Assembly (NCBI GenBank): GCA_050950205.1
Contig: JBMNHF010000023.1
Location: forward strand, 6,563-70,562
DNA length: 64,000 bases
From: WRAV01 sp050950205
Lineage (GTDB): Bacteria; Bacillota; Clostridia; Oscillospirales; Ruminococcaceae
Direction: 5' to 3'
The notes beneath the pieces are model-generated. The model worked only from the letters and a program-made list of their open reading frames with translations, was not told the DNA's origin and did no database searches. This document shows, piece by piece, positions 33,917-41,800 of this stretch. The position numbers were made by a program, and so were the translations under genes. Numbering within the stretch: the stretch's first letter is position 1; each line of letters opens with the position of its first letter.

Positions 33917-34939
33917 ATGCAAAAGGTGCGTATCGGCATTGCAGGACTGGGGCGTCTGGGGATGACCCACGCCCAAAACATCGCTTTCCACACGGTGGGC
34001 GGGGAACTGACCGCTCTCTGCCGCCGGGACCCGCAGGCTTTGGAGGCGGCGGGAAAGGAACTGGGCGTTCAAGATCTGTACACCGACTTTGACCAGATGT
34101 TGCAGCAGGCTAAGATTGACGCAGTGGTCATTGTCACCGCCAGCGATTGCCATGCCCGGCAGGCCATTCAGGCTCTCCAAGCCGGGAAACATGTCTTTTG
34201 CGAAAAACCTCTGGGCATCTCGGCGGAGGAATGCAAACAGGTGGAGCAGGCGGCTTTGGCTCAGCCCCATCTTGTGTTTTTTCCGGGATTTATGCGTCGG
34301 TTTGACCCTTCCTACCGCTATGCCCGGGAAAAAATTGATGCCGGTCTGATTGGCGAGCCCTATTTGGTCAAGGGGTTTGGAGCCGATCCCATGTCCACCA
34401 TTCAGGAGTGCATTGAGTACGGCGGCAAAGGTTCCGGAGGCCTGTTTATGGATTTGGGCATCCACGACATGGATTTGGCCCGCTGGTTTTTGGGGGAAGA
34501 CCCCACCGGCGTCTTTGCCCAAGGGGGCAGCTTTAAATATCCCATCTTTGAGCAACGAGGAGACGCCGAAGCCGGCATCGCCTCCTACACCTTTGCCAGC
34601 GGGAAAATGGCTGTCCTCCATGCCGGTCGGGCCGCTCCCCACGGCTACCATGTGGAAACCGAAATCGTCGGCACCGAAGGTTCCATCCGCATCAGTCCCG
34701 TCCCCCGCAAAAACCACGCCATGCTCTATATCCAGCAGGGGGTGCTCACCGAGTGCTATGAAAACTTTCCCCAGCGGTTTGAAGAGGCCTACCGCCTGGA
34801 ACTGCAGGCCTTTGTGGACTGCATCCGATGGAATCAACAGCCTGGCATCACCGTCACCGATGGCCGCAAGGCGGCACAGATTGCAGAGGCAACCACCCGC
34901 TCCTTCCGGGAAAAGCGCTACCTCGAAATTATTTACTAG
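33917..34939 (+). CDS. Gfo/Idh/MocA dehydrogenase, probably inositol-type
   Basis: A 340-residue NAD(P)-dependent oxidoreductase, paralogous to iolG. Features are the loop IGIAGLGRLGMTHAQN, the catalytic CEKP and GGLFMDLGIHDMDLARW. It resembles inositol 2-dehydrogenases and may act on another inositol isomer such as scyllo- or D-chiro-inositol. ATG 33917 follows AAGGAGG. It sits 89 bases after the LacI gene on the same strand, so the two likely form one transcript. Confidence 0.8.
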   Translation: MQKVRIGIAGLGRLGMTHAQNIAFHTVGGELTALCRRDPQALEAAGKELGVQDLYTDFDQMLQQAKIDAVVIVTASDCHARQAIQALQAGKHVFCEKPLGISAEECKQVEQAALAQPHLVFFPGFMRRFDPSYRYAREKIDAGLIGEPYLVKGFGADPMSTIQECIEYGGKGSGGLFMDLGIHDMDLARWFLGEDPTGVFAQGGSFKYPIFEQRGDAEAGIASYTFASGKMAVLHAGRAAPHGYHVETEIVGTEGSIRISPVPRKNHAMLYIQQGVLTECYENFPQRFEEAYRLELQAFVDCIRWNQQPGITVTDGRKAAQIAEATTRSFREKRYLEIIY

Positions 34940-35042
34940 CCTTTGCGCCGAAAAGGTGGCTGCTTTTTCTTCAGTCACCCCCCTGTACCGCTTTTATTGT
35001 CTTGGTTGATTTGCTATACTAGCTTAGAAAGGGGGAAGGGAT

Positions 35043-35294
35043 ATGTCCAACATCAAATCTGCCCCTACCACCACTTTGGGGGATTTGAGCCCCGGTCAAA
35101 GCTGTGTTATTGTGGCCATTGGCGGTCAGGGAGCCATCAAGCGCCGTCTGGTGGATATGGGGCTGACTCCCGGCTGCCGGGTCTTTTTGCGCAAAACGGC
35201 TCCCCTGGGTGACCCTTTGGAAATTCACCTGCGGGGATATGAGCTGAGTCTGCGGCGGGCCGATGCCAAAAACATTATGGTAAAAAAGGTGTAG
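35043..35294 (+). CDS. feoA: Ferrous iron transport protein FeoA
   Basis: An 83-residue cytosolic SH3-like protein that supports FeoB. The pattern LGDLSPGQSCVIV, GAIKRRLVDMGLTPG and YELSLRRADAKNI is typical. ATG follows GGGGGAAGGG; a TATACT -10-like box is about 30 bases upstream. feoB begins six bases after its stop. Confidence 0.92.
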   Translation: MSNIKSAPTTTLGDLSPGQSCVIVAIGGQGAIKRRLVDMGLTPGCRVFLRKTAPLGDPLEIHLRGYELSLRRADAKNIMVKKV

Positions 35295-35300
35295 TGCCTT

Positions 35301-37331
35301 ATGAAAATAGCTCTCACCGGAAACCCAAACTCCGGAAAAACCACCCTCTTTAACCTCTACACCGGTTCCAGCCAGTATGTGGGGAACTGGGCAGGGGTGA
35401 CGGTGGAAAAAAAAGAAGGCACCCTCTCCTATGACGGGCAAACCATCACCTTGGTGGATTTGCCCGGCATTTATTCCCTTTCCCCCTACAGTATGGAGGA
35501 AATCATTACCCGCAACGTCCTCATTAACGAACGCCCCGATGTCCTCATCGATGTCATCGACGGTTCCAACATCGAGCGCAACCTCTACCTGGCGGTGCAG
35601 CTGATGGAGCTTTCGGTTCCTCTGGTGCTGGCGGTCAACATGATGGACGAGGTGGAGGCCAGAGGGGACAAGCTGGACTGCGGTAAGCTTTCCAGACTAT
35701 TGGGGGTGCCGGTGGTTCCCATCACCGCACGCAAGGCAAAAAACACCCAGCTTTTGTTGGATACCGCCGTGGAGCTTGCCAAAACCGCTACCTACAACCC
35801 CCGCAGCCCGGTGGGAAGTATTCGGTACGACAACACCACCTCCCAAGTGATTCGGGAAATATATACCCTGCTGTGGGAACAGCCCAATCTGCGGGAACTG
35901 CCCCTTTGGTTCTATGCCTCCAAGCTGCTGGAGGGAGACCAACAAGCAGCCCGGACCCTGGATTTAGAGAAAAAGACTTTGGAGCAAATCGAGGCGCTGG
36001 TCAGAGCCTATGAAGCCACCTCCCCCTATGGGGATCGGGAGACCATGCTGGCCGATGCCCGCTACCAAGCCATCACAGAGATCGTTGGAAAAACCATGGT
36101 AAAGCAGGGAGGGGAAGGCAACCTTACCCTCTCCGACAAGATTGATCTGGTGGTAACCAATCGAGTTCTGGCGCTGCCCATCTTCCTGCTGATGATGTTT
36201 CTCATCTTTGCCGCCACCTTTGGCCCAGTGGGTAGCTATTTGAGCGACGGCATCGAGTATCTGCTCAAAGAAGTGCTGGGAGGATGGGTGACCGCACTGC
36301 TGGACGCCGCCAAAGCCCCCGGCTGGACCTACGGCCTTTTGGTGGACGCCGTCATCGGCGGTGTGGGAGGGGTGCTGACCTTCCTGCCTCAGATTATGAT
36401 TCTCTTTACCTGCCTTTCCCTTCTGGAAGACAGCGGTTATATGGCTCGGGCCGCCTTTATTATGGACAGGCTGCTTCACAAAATCGGCCTGACCGGCAAG
36501 AGCTTTATTCCCATGCTGATGGGTTTTGGATGCACCACCCCTGCCGTCATGGCGGCCCGCACCATGGAAAATGACCGGGACCGCAAGCTGACCATTATGA
36601 TTCTCCCCTTTATGAGCTGCGGCGCCAAGCTGCCCATCTACGCCCTGTTTGCCGGGAGCTTTTTTGCCGCCCATCAGGGATTGGTGGTCTTTTCCATGTA
36701 CATCCTGGGTATGCTGGTGGCCATCCTTGGGGGGCTGATTCTCAAAAACACGCTGTTCCGGGGCAAGGTGGCCCCCTTTGTGATGGAGCTTCCCCCCTAT
36801 CGGCTTCCCTCTCCCCGCTCTTTGGGCCGTCATGTCTGGGAAAAGTGCAAGGGGTTTCTCATCAAAGCGGGCACCATTATTTTTTCCATGAGCGTGGTGA
36901 TCTGGCTGCTGCAAAACTTTAGCTGGAGCCTGCAACTGGTACAGGATAACACCCAAAGCATCTTTGCCTCCATCGGCAGAACGATTGCGCCCCTGTTTAC
37001 TCCCCTTGGCTTTGGAAACTGGCAGGCGGCGGTTTCTGTTCTGGCGGGGTTGGTGGCCAAGGAGACGGTGGTCACCTCCATGATGGTGCTGTATGGTGCA
37101 GGCTCTCAAGCCGAGCTAGCGGCCCTCCTGCCCGATGCTTTTTCCAACCTTTCCGCCTTTTCGTTTATGGTCTTCTGCCTGTTATACATGCCCTGTATCT
37201 CCGCCTTTGTCTCCATCCGGCGGGAAATGAACAGCTTAAAATGGGCCTTGGGCACCGCTTTGTTCAGCACCGGAGTGGCCTACTTCATCTCCATGCTTGT
37301 CTATCAAATCGGTAAAATTTTTGGGTTTTAA
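35301..37331 (+). CDS. feoB: Ferrous iron transporter FeoB
   Basis: A 676-residue GTP-dependent Fe2+ importer. The N-terminal G domain has GNPNSGKTT (G1), DLPGIYSL (G3) and NMMDE (G4). A GDI-like spacer follows, then a membrane domain with two Gate motifs, including FTCLSLLEDSGYMARAAF and GFGCTTPAVMAAR. Length matches the family. The operon feoA-feoB-Cys-rich-DtxR is complete here. Confidence 0.95.
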   Translation: MKIALTGNPNSGKTTLFNLYTGSSQYVGNWAGVTVEKKEGTLSYDGQTITLVDLPGIYSLSPYSMEEIITRNVLINERPDVLIDVIDGSNIERNLYLAVQLMELSVPLVLAVNMMDEVEARGDKLDCGKLSRLLGVPVVPITARKAKNTQLLLDTAVELAKTATYNPRSPVGSIRYDNTTSQVIREIYTLLWEQPNLRELPLWFYASKLLEGDQQAARTLDLEKKTLEQIEALVRAYEATSPYGDRETMLADARYQAITEIVGKTMVKQGGEGNLTLSDKIDLVVTNRVLALPIFLLMMFLIFAATFGPVGSYLSDGIEYLLKEVLGGWVTALLDAAKAPGWTYGLLVDAVIGGVGGVLTFLPQIMILFTCLSLLEDSGYMARAAFIMDRLLHKIGLTGKSFIPMLMGFGCTTPAVMAARTMENDRDRKLTIMILPFMSCGAKLPIYALFAGSFFAAHQGLVVFSMYILGMLVAILGGLILKNTLFRGKVAPFVMELPPYRLPSPRSLGRHVWEKCKGFLIKAGTIIFSMSVVIWLLQNFSWSLQLVQDNTQSIFASIGRTIAPLFTPLGFGNWQAAVSVLAGLVAKETVVTSMMVLYGAGSQAELAALLPDAFSNLSAFSFMVFCLLYMPCISAFVSIRREMNSLKWALGTALFSTGVAYFISMLVYQIGKIFGF

Positions 37332-37412
37332 GATTTACTTTTTGTTTAAAACGCGCTATACTGTTGTTGTGTAAGTGGATTCGGTCATCACCGTTTCCGA
37401 GGAGGTGTGGAC

Positions 37413-37595
37413 TTGGCCGCTGTGATTGTTATTCTGTGCGGACTGGTCATTGCGTTGGCCCTCTACCTGTTGGTCCGAAGCCTGCGGAAGATGTCCCAGG
37501 GCCAATGCTGCGAGGGCTGCTCCGGTTGCTCTCATAAAAATAACTGTTCCAGTTATCGCCCTGACGATGTAACCACCAAGAAAGGAAGTGGCTGA
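37413..37595 (+). CDS. FeoB-associated Cys-rich membrane protein
   Basis: A 60-residue protein with one N-terminal membrane helix and a cytosolic cysteine cluster (CCEGCSGCSHKNNC). Small FeoB-associated proteins of this design accompany feoB in many Clostridia and may act as FeoC-like iron-responsive partners. The TTG at 37413 is preferred: GAGGAGG ends seven bases before it, while the GTG at 37407 is almost inside that site. Confidence 0.8.
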   Translation: MAAVIVILCGLVIALALYLLVRSLRKMSQGQCCEGCSGCSHKNNCSSYRPDDVTTKKGSG

Positions 37596-37597
37596 CC

Positions 37598-38014
37598 TTG
37601 ACAGAAGTACCCCTGGTTTTGCGAGAAGCCAGCGAAAACTATCTGGAAGCCATTCTCAAGCTGGAGGAAATATCCGGTCCGGTTCGCTCCATTGATGTAG
37701 CCAATCTTCTGGGCGTTTCCCGCCCCAGCGTCAACAAGGCTGTTTCGGTGCTGAAAAAGGCGGGAATGGTGGAGCAGCAGCCCTATGGCAGAATCAGCCT
37801 TACCCCTCTGGGACGGGAACAGGCCAAGGCGGTGGATCTGCGGCATAAAACCCTCAAGCGGTTTTTAACCAAAATTCTGGGGGTGGAGGAGAGCGTCGCC
37901 GAAGAGGATGCCTGTCGAATGGAACACGTCATCAGCCCGGAAACCATGAAGCGGCTGACCGACTATATACAGAAAATTAAAGAAGAAAATGACAACATTC
38001 CCGGCGCCGAGTAA
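37598..38014 (+). CDS. DtxR/MntR family metal-dependent regulator
   Basis: A 138-residue regulator with the DtxR-type winged helix (residues about 8-65; ENYLEAILKLEE, SIDVANLLGVSRPSVNKAVSVL) and a metal-binding dimerisation domain with the EEDACRMEHVIS segment. No SH3-like third domain, as in MntR and short IdeR forms. TTG start two bases after the previous stop. As the last gene of the feo operon it probably senses Fe2+ or Mn2+ and controls feo. Confidence 0.88.
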   Translation: MTEVPLVLREASENYLEAILKLEEISGPVRSIDVANLLGVSRPSVNKAVSVLKKAGMVEQQPYGRISLTPLGREQAKAVDLRHKTLKRFLTKILGVEESVAEEDACRMEHVISPETMKRLTDYIQKIKEENDNIPGAE

Positions 38015-38031
38015 GCGCCGGGAATGTTGTC
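37991..38031. terminator. 17-bp perfect inverted repeat spanning the regulator stop codon
   Basis: Arms GACAACATTCCCGGCGC and GCGCCGGGAATGTTGTC flank a seven-base loop that holds the TAA stop. On the minus strand the hairpin is followed by a T-rich tract, so it may mainly end the opposing small membrane gene; on the plus strand there is no T-run. Confidence 0.7.
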
Positions 38032-38333
38032 CTCGGGGTTACCTGTCAGTAAATGGGGATGGCACCGGTAGCTGCCATTGGAAGTAAACTCTGCAAAGTC
38101 AAAGGCAAACCGGGAATTTTTGCATGCCGGTTTTCTGCCTGTCATATATTGTCATAACCGGTTAAAAGAACCTGCCTTTTTTCTAAAACCAGGAAAAAAC
38201 AAGGAGAGGGAAAAGGGTTCTTCCAACGGGTTCCAGCTGTGGTAAATGCTAGCAGGTTTTTTGCTGGATATTACATGGCTCCTTGGCTGGCAAATATCCA
38301 TGAACATGCTATAATGACACATGAACAGGCTGC

Positions 38334-38609
38334 CTAATCGTCCTTGTTTTGCTTGTCCCGACCCAGCATCAAATCCCCCAGCAGCCCGCCACATACTCCG
38401 GCGGCAAAACTGGCGGGAGCAGCCTCCATACATCCCCGATAAAGGGTGATGGCATTAAAGTAGTTGGGTACATAAGGCGCGGACAGCAAGGAGATTACCC
38501 CCACTATGTAAAAGACAAGCATCATTCCCGCTCCCAGCTTGATCGCCAATTTGGGATAGGGGCCCAATTCCCGGAAAAGCTCCAGGAATTTGTGGATCAT
38601 CAGACGCAT
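38334..38609 (-). CDS. Small membrane protein, unknown
   Basis: A 91-residue protein with two predicted membrane helices (about residues 20-42 and 58-80) and a charged C-terminus (GRDKQNKDD). Start ATG 38609 follows GGAAAGGAGG with ideal spacing; an earlier ATG at 38642 has none. Convergent to the feo operon. I do not recognise the family. Confidence 0.65.
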   Translation of the reverse strand: MRLMIHKFLELFRELGPYPKLAIKLGAGMMLVFYIVGVISLLSAPYVPNYFNAITLYRGCMEAAPASFAAGVCGGLLGDLMLGRDKQNKDD

Positions 38610-38720
38610 ACACGCCTCCTTTCCGACAAGGCGGTCATGCACCCCCTGTCTATTTGGATGAAATTAGTGTAACATAAAGTTTTACCTGTCACAAGGCGCA
38701 ATAAATGGCAACGAAAGGTT

Positions 38721-39515
38721 ATGACGCAATTGTTTACTGGGATTTCTACTGCTTGCTTTTATCCCGCCACAACGGAGGACAGCCTTTTGCAGCTTGCCCC
38801 ACTGGGCCCTGCCTGCATCGAGGTATTCCTCAACGCCGCCGTGGAGCTGCAACCCGATTATTTGCGCATACTGCGCTCCGTAGCCCAGGACCGTGGCATT
38901 CGGGTGGTTTCGGTGCACCCTTATTGTTCAATTATGGAACCTATGCTGTTTTTTTCCCATTATCAGCGTAGATTTGAGGAAGGAGTGGAGCTGTACAAAC
39001 GTTTTTTTGCAGCCGCAGCTCTGCTGGGCGCCGACACCTTGGTTTTTCATGGAGATCATAAGCACAGTCATCTGCCTCGGGAAGAGTATTTTCGCCGGTT
39101 TTCCATCCTGTGGGAAGAAGCCAAATCCATGGGAATTCACCTTTGCCAGGAAAATGTGGAGCGGTGCGCTTCTGGCACCCTTGATTTTCTGACCGATATG
39201 AAAAACAACCTGCCCCAGGTGGAGTACATTCTGGATGTGAAGCAGGCGGTGCGTTCGGGGCAAAGCCCTTTTGAACTGGCTAACCTTTTGGGCAACAAAG
39301 TCCGCCACATCCATATGAGTGACCACCGGGAGGGGGCCGACTGCCTGGTTCCGGGCAGCGGAGTTTTTAACATCGGAGAATTCCTTTTCACTATGCGGAA
39401 AAACGGGTTTTCTGGCGGGGTGATTGTGGAACTTTATCGGGAAAACTTTAAGGACATTGTGGAAATTTCCCGGGGTTTTCAGCATCTTTCCACCATTGTA
39501 TCAACAATCTCGTAA
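38721..39515 (+). CDS. Sugar phosphate isomerase/epimerase-like TIM barrel
   Basis: A 264-residue AP-endonuclease-2/xylose-isomerase-like barrel. Metal-binding positions are suggested by HGDHKHSH, QENVERC, DVKQAV and HIHMSDHREGADCLVPGSG. Families with this fold isomerise or epimerise sugars and inosose derivatives. It is about 4 kb from the iol genes, so a link (an IolO- or IolE-like step) is possible but unproven. The ribosome site is weak (CGAAAGG). Confidence 0.7.
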   Translation: MTQLFTGISTACFYPATTEDSLLQLAPLGPACIEVFLNAAVELQPDYLRILRSVAQDRGIRVVSVHPYCSIMEPMLFFSHYQRRFEEGVELYKRFFAAAALLGADTLVFHGDHKHSHLPREEYFRRFSILWEEAKSMGIHLCQENVERCASGTLDFLTDMKNNLPQVEYILDVKQAVRSGQSPFELANLLGNKVRHIHMSDHREGADCLVPGSGVFNIGEFLFTMRKNGFSGGVIVELYRENFKDIVEISRGFQHLSTIVSTIS

Positions 39516-39621
39516 AACCAACAAATCTTTCGACTTTGTTCGACCTTGTTCTCCACTTTACATAGTTTTCAACAGCATTTTATCGTAATATGTTACAAAA
39601 ACCACATACTATATGATAAAG

Positions 39622-39677
39622 TGTGTCGAAAAAGGGCATAGATTTTTTCTTGCATATTCAATAATTTTATGTATGAT
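39622..39677 (+). promoter_or_regulatory. Sigma-A promoter with an adjacent Spo0A-like box
   Basis: TTGCAT (39650-39655), 16 bases, TATGAT (39672-39677). Twenty bases before the -35 lies TGTGTCGAA (39622-39630), an 8 of 9 match to the 0A box TTTGTCGAA. Two TTCGAC half-matches sit 10 bp apart at 39529 and 39539. Confidence 0.5.
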
Positions 39678-39786
39678 TAAAACATCTATTGAGGTGGAGT
39701 AGGTGTTTACCGTATCATCTTTCCGGGCCGGTTAGGACATGGTTGCGGACTGGAATGGTGTAAACTGAAGGGAGGTACCAGAAAAC

Positions 39787-40059
39787 TTGTTGTGTGTAAA
39801 GAAGTATTCCTTGGTGTCAAACGGCTTGGAACTGAGTATAGAACTTACCAGCTGCAACATTGTTGACGAACAGGAAAAAATTAGTTATACTACATATGGA
39901 TTTCGGATCCTGGATGAAGATGACAACATCTTGTTTTCCGCCAAAGACATAGATACCAAACAGGAGTTTGTGGAGCAGTTTATCAGACTCTGTGCTGAAA
40001 ACGACGTTCGCTTGGTTCATATTCCTGACCTGCTAGAGGACTATTTGAGCCAGCGGTAA
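39787..40059 (+). CDS. DUF6514-like protein
   Basis: A 90-residue soluble protein resembling DUF6514 of Clostridia: N-terminal strands (YTTYGFRILDEDDN) and a C-terminal helix plus HIPDLLEDYL. Function unknown. TTG start at 39787 about ten bases after GGGAGGT. It lies upstream of nrdR, with a possible Spo0A-linked promoter, but sporulation involvement is inference only. Confidence 0.65.
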   Translation: MLCVKKYSLVSNGLELSIELTSCNIVDEQEKISYTTYGFRILDEDDNILFSAKDIDTKQEFVEQFIRLCAENDVRLVHIPDLLEDYLSQR

Positions 40060-40078
40060 CGCAAGGAGATGATGCCCG

Positions 40079-40546
40079 TTGAAATGCCCCTTTTGCTTTT
40101 ATTCCGAGAGCAAGGTCATCGATTCCCGCCCCACCGATGAGGGAGAGAAAATACGCCGTCGTCGGGAGTGCCTGAGCTGCGAAAAACGCTTTACAACCTA
40201 CGAGATTGTGGAAACCACACCCATTATGGTGGTAAAAAAGGATCGGCGCAGAGAGGCCTTTAATCGGGAAAAGATGTTGGCGGGTCTGATGCGGGCTTGC
40301 GATAAACGTCCTATATCCGCAAAGCAGCTGGAGGAAATTGCCGACAGTATCCAACAAAAAATTCAAAACTCCATGGACCGGGAGGTATCCTCCTCCTACA
40401 TTGGAGAGTTGGCGATGGAGCATCTCAAGGAAATTGACGAGGTTGCCTATGTCCGTTTCGCCTCGGTTTACCGACACTTTAAGGATATCAATTCCTTTAT
40501 GGAGGAGCTTACCAACATACTAAAGGATAAATCCCGCAATACTTAA
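40079..40546 (+). CDS. nrdR: Transcriptional repressor NrdR
   Basis: A 155-residue zinc-ribbon/ATP-cone regulator of ribonucleotide reductase genes. Zinc ligands are C3, C6, C31 and C34; the ATP cone spans about residues 49-139 (VVKKDRRREAFNREKM). TTG start follows AAGGAGAT. It senses ATP/dATP and binds NrdR boxes at nrd promoters. A strong terminator follows. Confidence 0.95.
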   Translation: MKCPFCFYSESKVIDSRPTDEGEKIRRRRECLSCEKRFTTYEIVETTPIMVVKKDRRREAFNREKMLAGLMRACDKRPISAKQLEEIADSIQQKIQNSMDREVSSSYIGELAMEHLKEIDEVAYVRFASVYRHFKDINSFMEELTNILKDKSRNT

Positions 40547-40558
40547 TATAAGCGATAC

Positions 40559-40582
40559 AAGCCGGCGAAAGCCGGCTTTTTC
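40559..40582 (+). terminator. Terminator of nrdR
   Basis: Perfect stem AAGCCGGC-GAAA-GCCGGCTT followed by TTTT. Confidence 0.9.
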
Positions 40583-40600
40583 CTATCTAAGGCTATCCTT

Positions 40601-40630
40601 TGTTATTGATAAGAATTAGTTATTATATTG
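40601..40630 (+). promoter_or_regulatory. Candidate promoter of the 45-residue peptide gene
   Basis: TTGTTA, 17 bases, TTATAT in the short gap after the nrdR terminator. Hexamers are moderate, but spacing is ideal. Confidence 0.45.
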
Positions 40631-40639
40631 GGGTGACCT

Positions 40640-40777
40640 ATGAAGCATCCCAGTACAACCATCACCATGGAGGATGCCGTTTATTTGCCCGCTGTATGCA
40701 GTTTTGCTTCGTTCGCTTTGTTGGCGCTCGGTTCCGGTATCTTTTGGACTTACCTTAATATAAAACGCCTGAGATGA
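40640..40777 (+). CDS. 45-residue single-helix membrane peptide
   Basis: A small gene: ATG 40640 follows GGGGTGA with good spacing. The product has a polar N-terminus (MKHPSTTITMEDAVYLP), one membrane helix of about 22 residues and a short basic end (NIKRLR). It sits between two intrinsic terminators with its own candidate promoter, and its stop codon lies in the terminator just after the 5' arm, an arrangement that favours a real gene. I do not recognise it; small stress or toxin-like peptides share this shape. Confidence 0.55.
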   Translation: MKHPSTTITMEDAVYLPAVCSFASFALLALGSGIFWTYLNIKRLR

Positions 40778-40809
40778 CACATCTTCCCGTGTTTTCTCAG
40801 GCGTTCTTT
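40764..40809 (+). terminator. Terminator of the 45-residue peptide gene
   Basis: Perfect 11-bp stem AACGCCTGAGA/TCTCAGGCGTT followed by CTTTATT. Confidence 0.8.
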
Positions 40810-40849
40810 ATTCCGATGGGAGCTGTTCCTCTTTCTAACATAACAATGC

Positions 40850-40895
40850 CCCCTTGATGAGAAACAGGGATTGATTTCCCTGTCTCTCATCAAGG
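40850..40895 (-). terminator. Long hairpin at the end of the XRE-cupin gene
   Basis: Stem CCCTTGATGAGA / TCTCATCAAGGG plus ACAGGGA/TCCCTGT around a six-base loop. No T-run follows on the minus strand, so it may protect the RNA end rather than terminate by itself. Confidence 0.55.
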
Positions 40896-40931
40896 GAGCA
40901 AATCACGTTTACATATACTTGGTTGGGTCCA

Positions 40932-41486
40932 CTAGAAAGATGGCGGTGTCACTGCAAAAATAACCTGAACGGGTTCTTCGGTGGGATTATACCAGCGATG
41001 CTTGGCCCCACCTGGTATGCGAACACTGTCTTCGCGATGGAGGGTATAGCTCACCCCGTCAATTTGGAGCTCTACTTCCTCGCCGGAATAGACAAAGGCA
41101 ACCTCTTCCCCCAGGTGGCTGTTGATCTGGGAATTGGAATAGGAATTTGGCGGGATAATCATCATACAAAATTCAATGTCACCCCGGGTATTGGGCGTTA
41201 GCAATTCGTAGGTTACAGAAGGTTCGAGCTTGCTTCCCAGAGTTTTTCGGGTGTTTGGAGTGACCACAACGGCAGAATCCCCGTCTTCTTTAAAAAAGTA
41301 GTAGAGCGGAACTTCTAAAGCAAGACTAATGGCCCGCAAGGTAGAAATGGAAGGGTTAACCATACCGCTTTCGATCTGGCTGATCATAGAGGCGGTAAGA
41401 TCGGACAGCGTTGCCAGCTTGCGGGCACTGATTTTTTTGCTTTTTCGGATATTTTGGATTTTCTTCCCGATATTTATATCTTCCAA
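40932..41486 (-). CDS. XRE-family regulator with cupin domain
   Basis: A 184-residue regulator: N-terminal Cro/C1-type helix-turn-helix (residues about 7-62; ARKLATLSDLTASMISQIESG) and a C-terminal cupin (about 105-180) with GEEVAFVYSGEEVELQIDG. Such regulators sense small metabolites through the cupin. TTG start eight bases after AGGAG. It is divergent from the D-amino-acid operon and is its likely regulator. The 314-base gap between them has a consensus promoter and repeats. Confidence 0.88.
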   Translation of the reverse strand: MEDINIGKKIQNIRKSKKISARKLATLSDLTASMISQIESGMVNPSISTLRAISLALEVPLYYFFKEDGDSAVVVTPNTRKTLGSKLEPSVTYELLTPNTRGDIEFCMMIIPPNSYSNSQINSHLGEEVAFVYSGEEVELQIDGVSYTLHREDSVRIPGGAKHRWYNPTEEPVQVIFAVTPPSF

Positions 41487-41543
41487 TGAGAAAACTCCTG
41501 TTTATGTTATTTCATATATTATAATCATTTCAAACTTCATTTG

Positions 41544-41622
41544 CAAGGTTGAAAACCATGCTCCGTCCCGATATTAATGTTAAGGTGTGATTAACAATAT
41601 GAATTGTGCAACCTTGTGATTA
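41544..41622. promoter_or_regulatory. Repeats in the regulator/D-amino-acid intergenic region
   Basis: Direct repeats TGTGATTA at 41586 and 41615, and an inverted pair CAAGGTT (41544) / AACCTTG (41610). Candidate binding sites for the XRE-cupin regulator; no experimental family motif is known to me. Confidence 0.35.
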
Positions 41623-41689
41623 TGTCGTTCATTTTTTGTTCATATATACAAATTTGCTGTTAGTAACTATATAATCATCAAAAATTTGG

Positions 41690-41718
41690 TTGACAGTTTA
41701 CAAAAATGGCACTATATT
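41690..41718 (+). promoter_or_regulatory. Promoter of the D-amino-acid operon
   Basis: TTGACA (41690-41695), 17 bases, TATATT (41713-41718). The leader then contains a hairpin TCAAAAAAC/GTTTTTTGA (41733-41758). Confidence 0.8.
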
Positions 41719-41800
41719 AAAATTAAGTGATGTCAAAAAACGCTGCAGAGTTTTTTGATGGTGTTAAGCTTGGCTAAACAATGTGGAAGGAGTGAACGGC

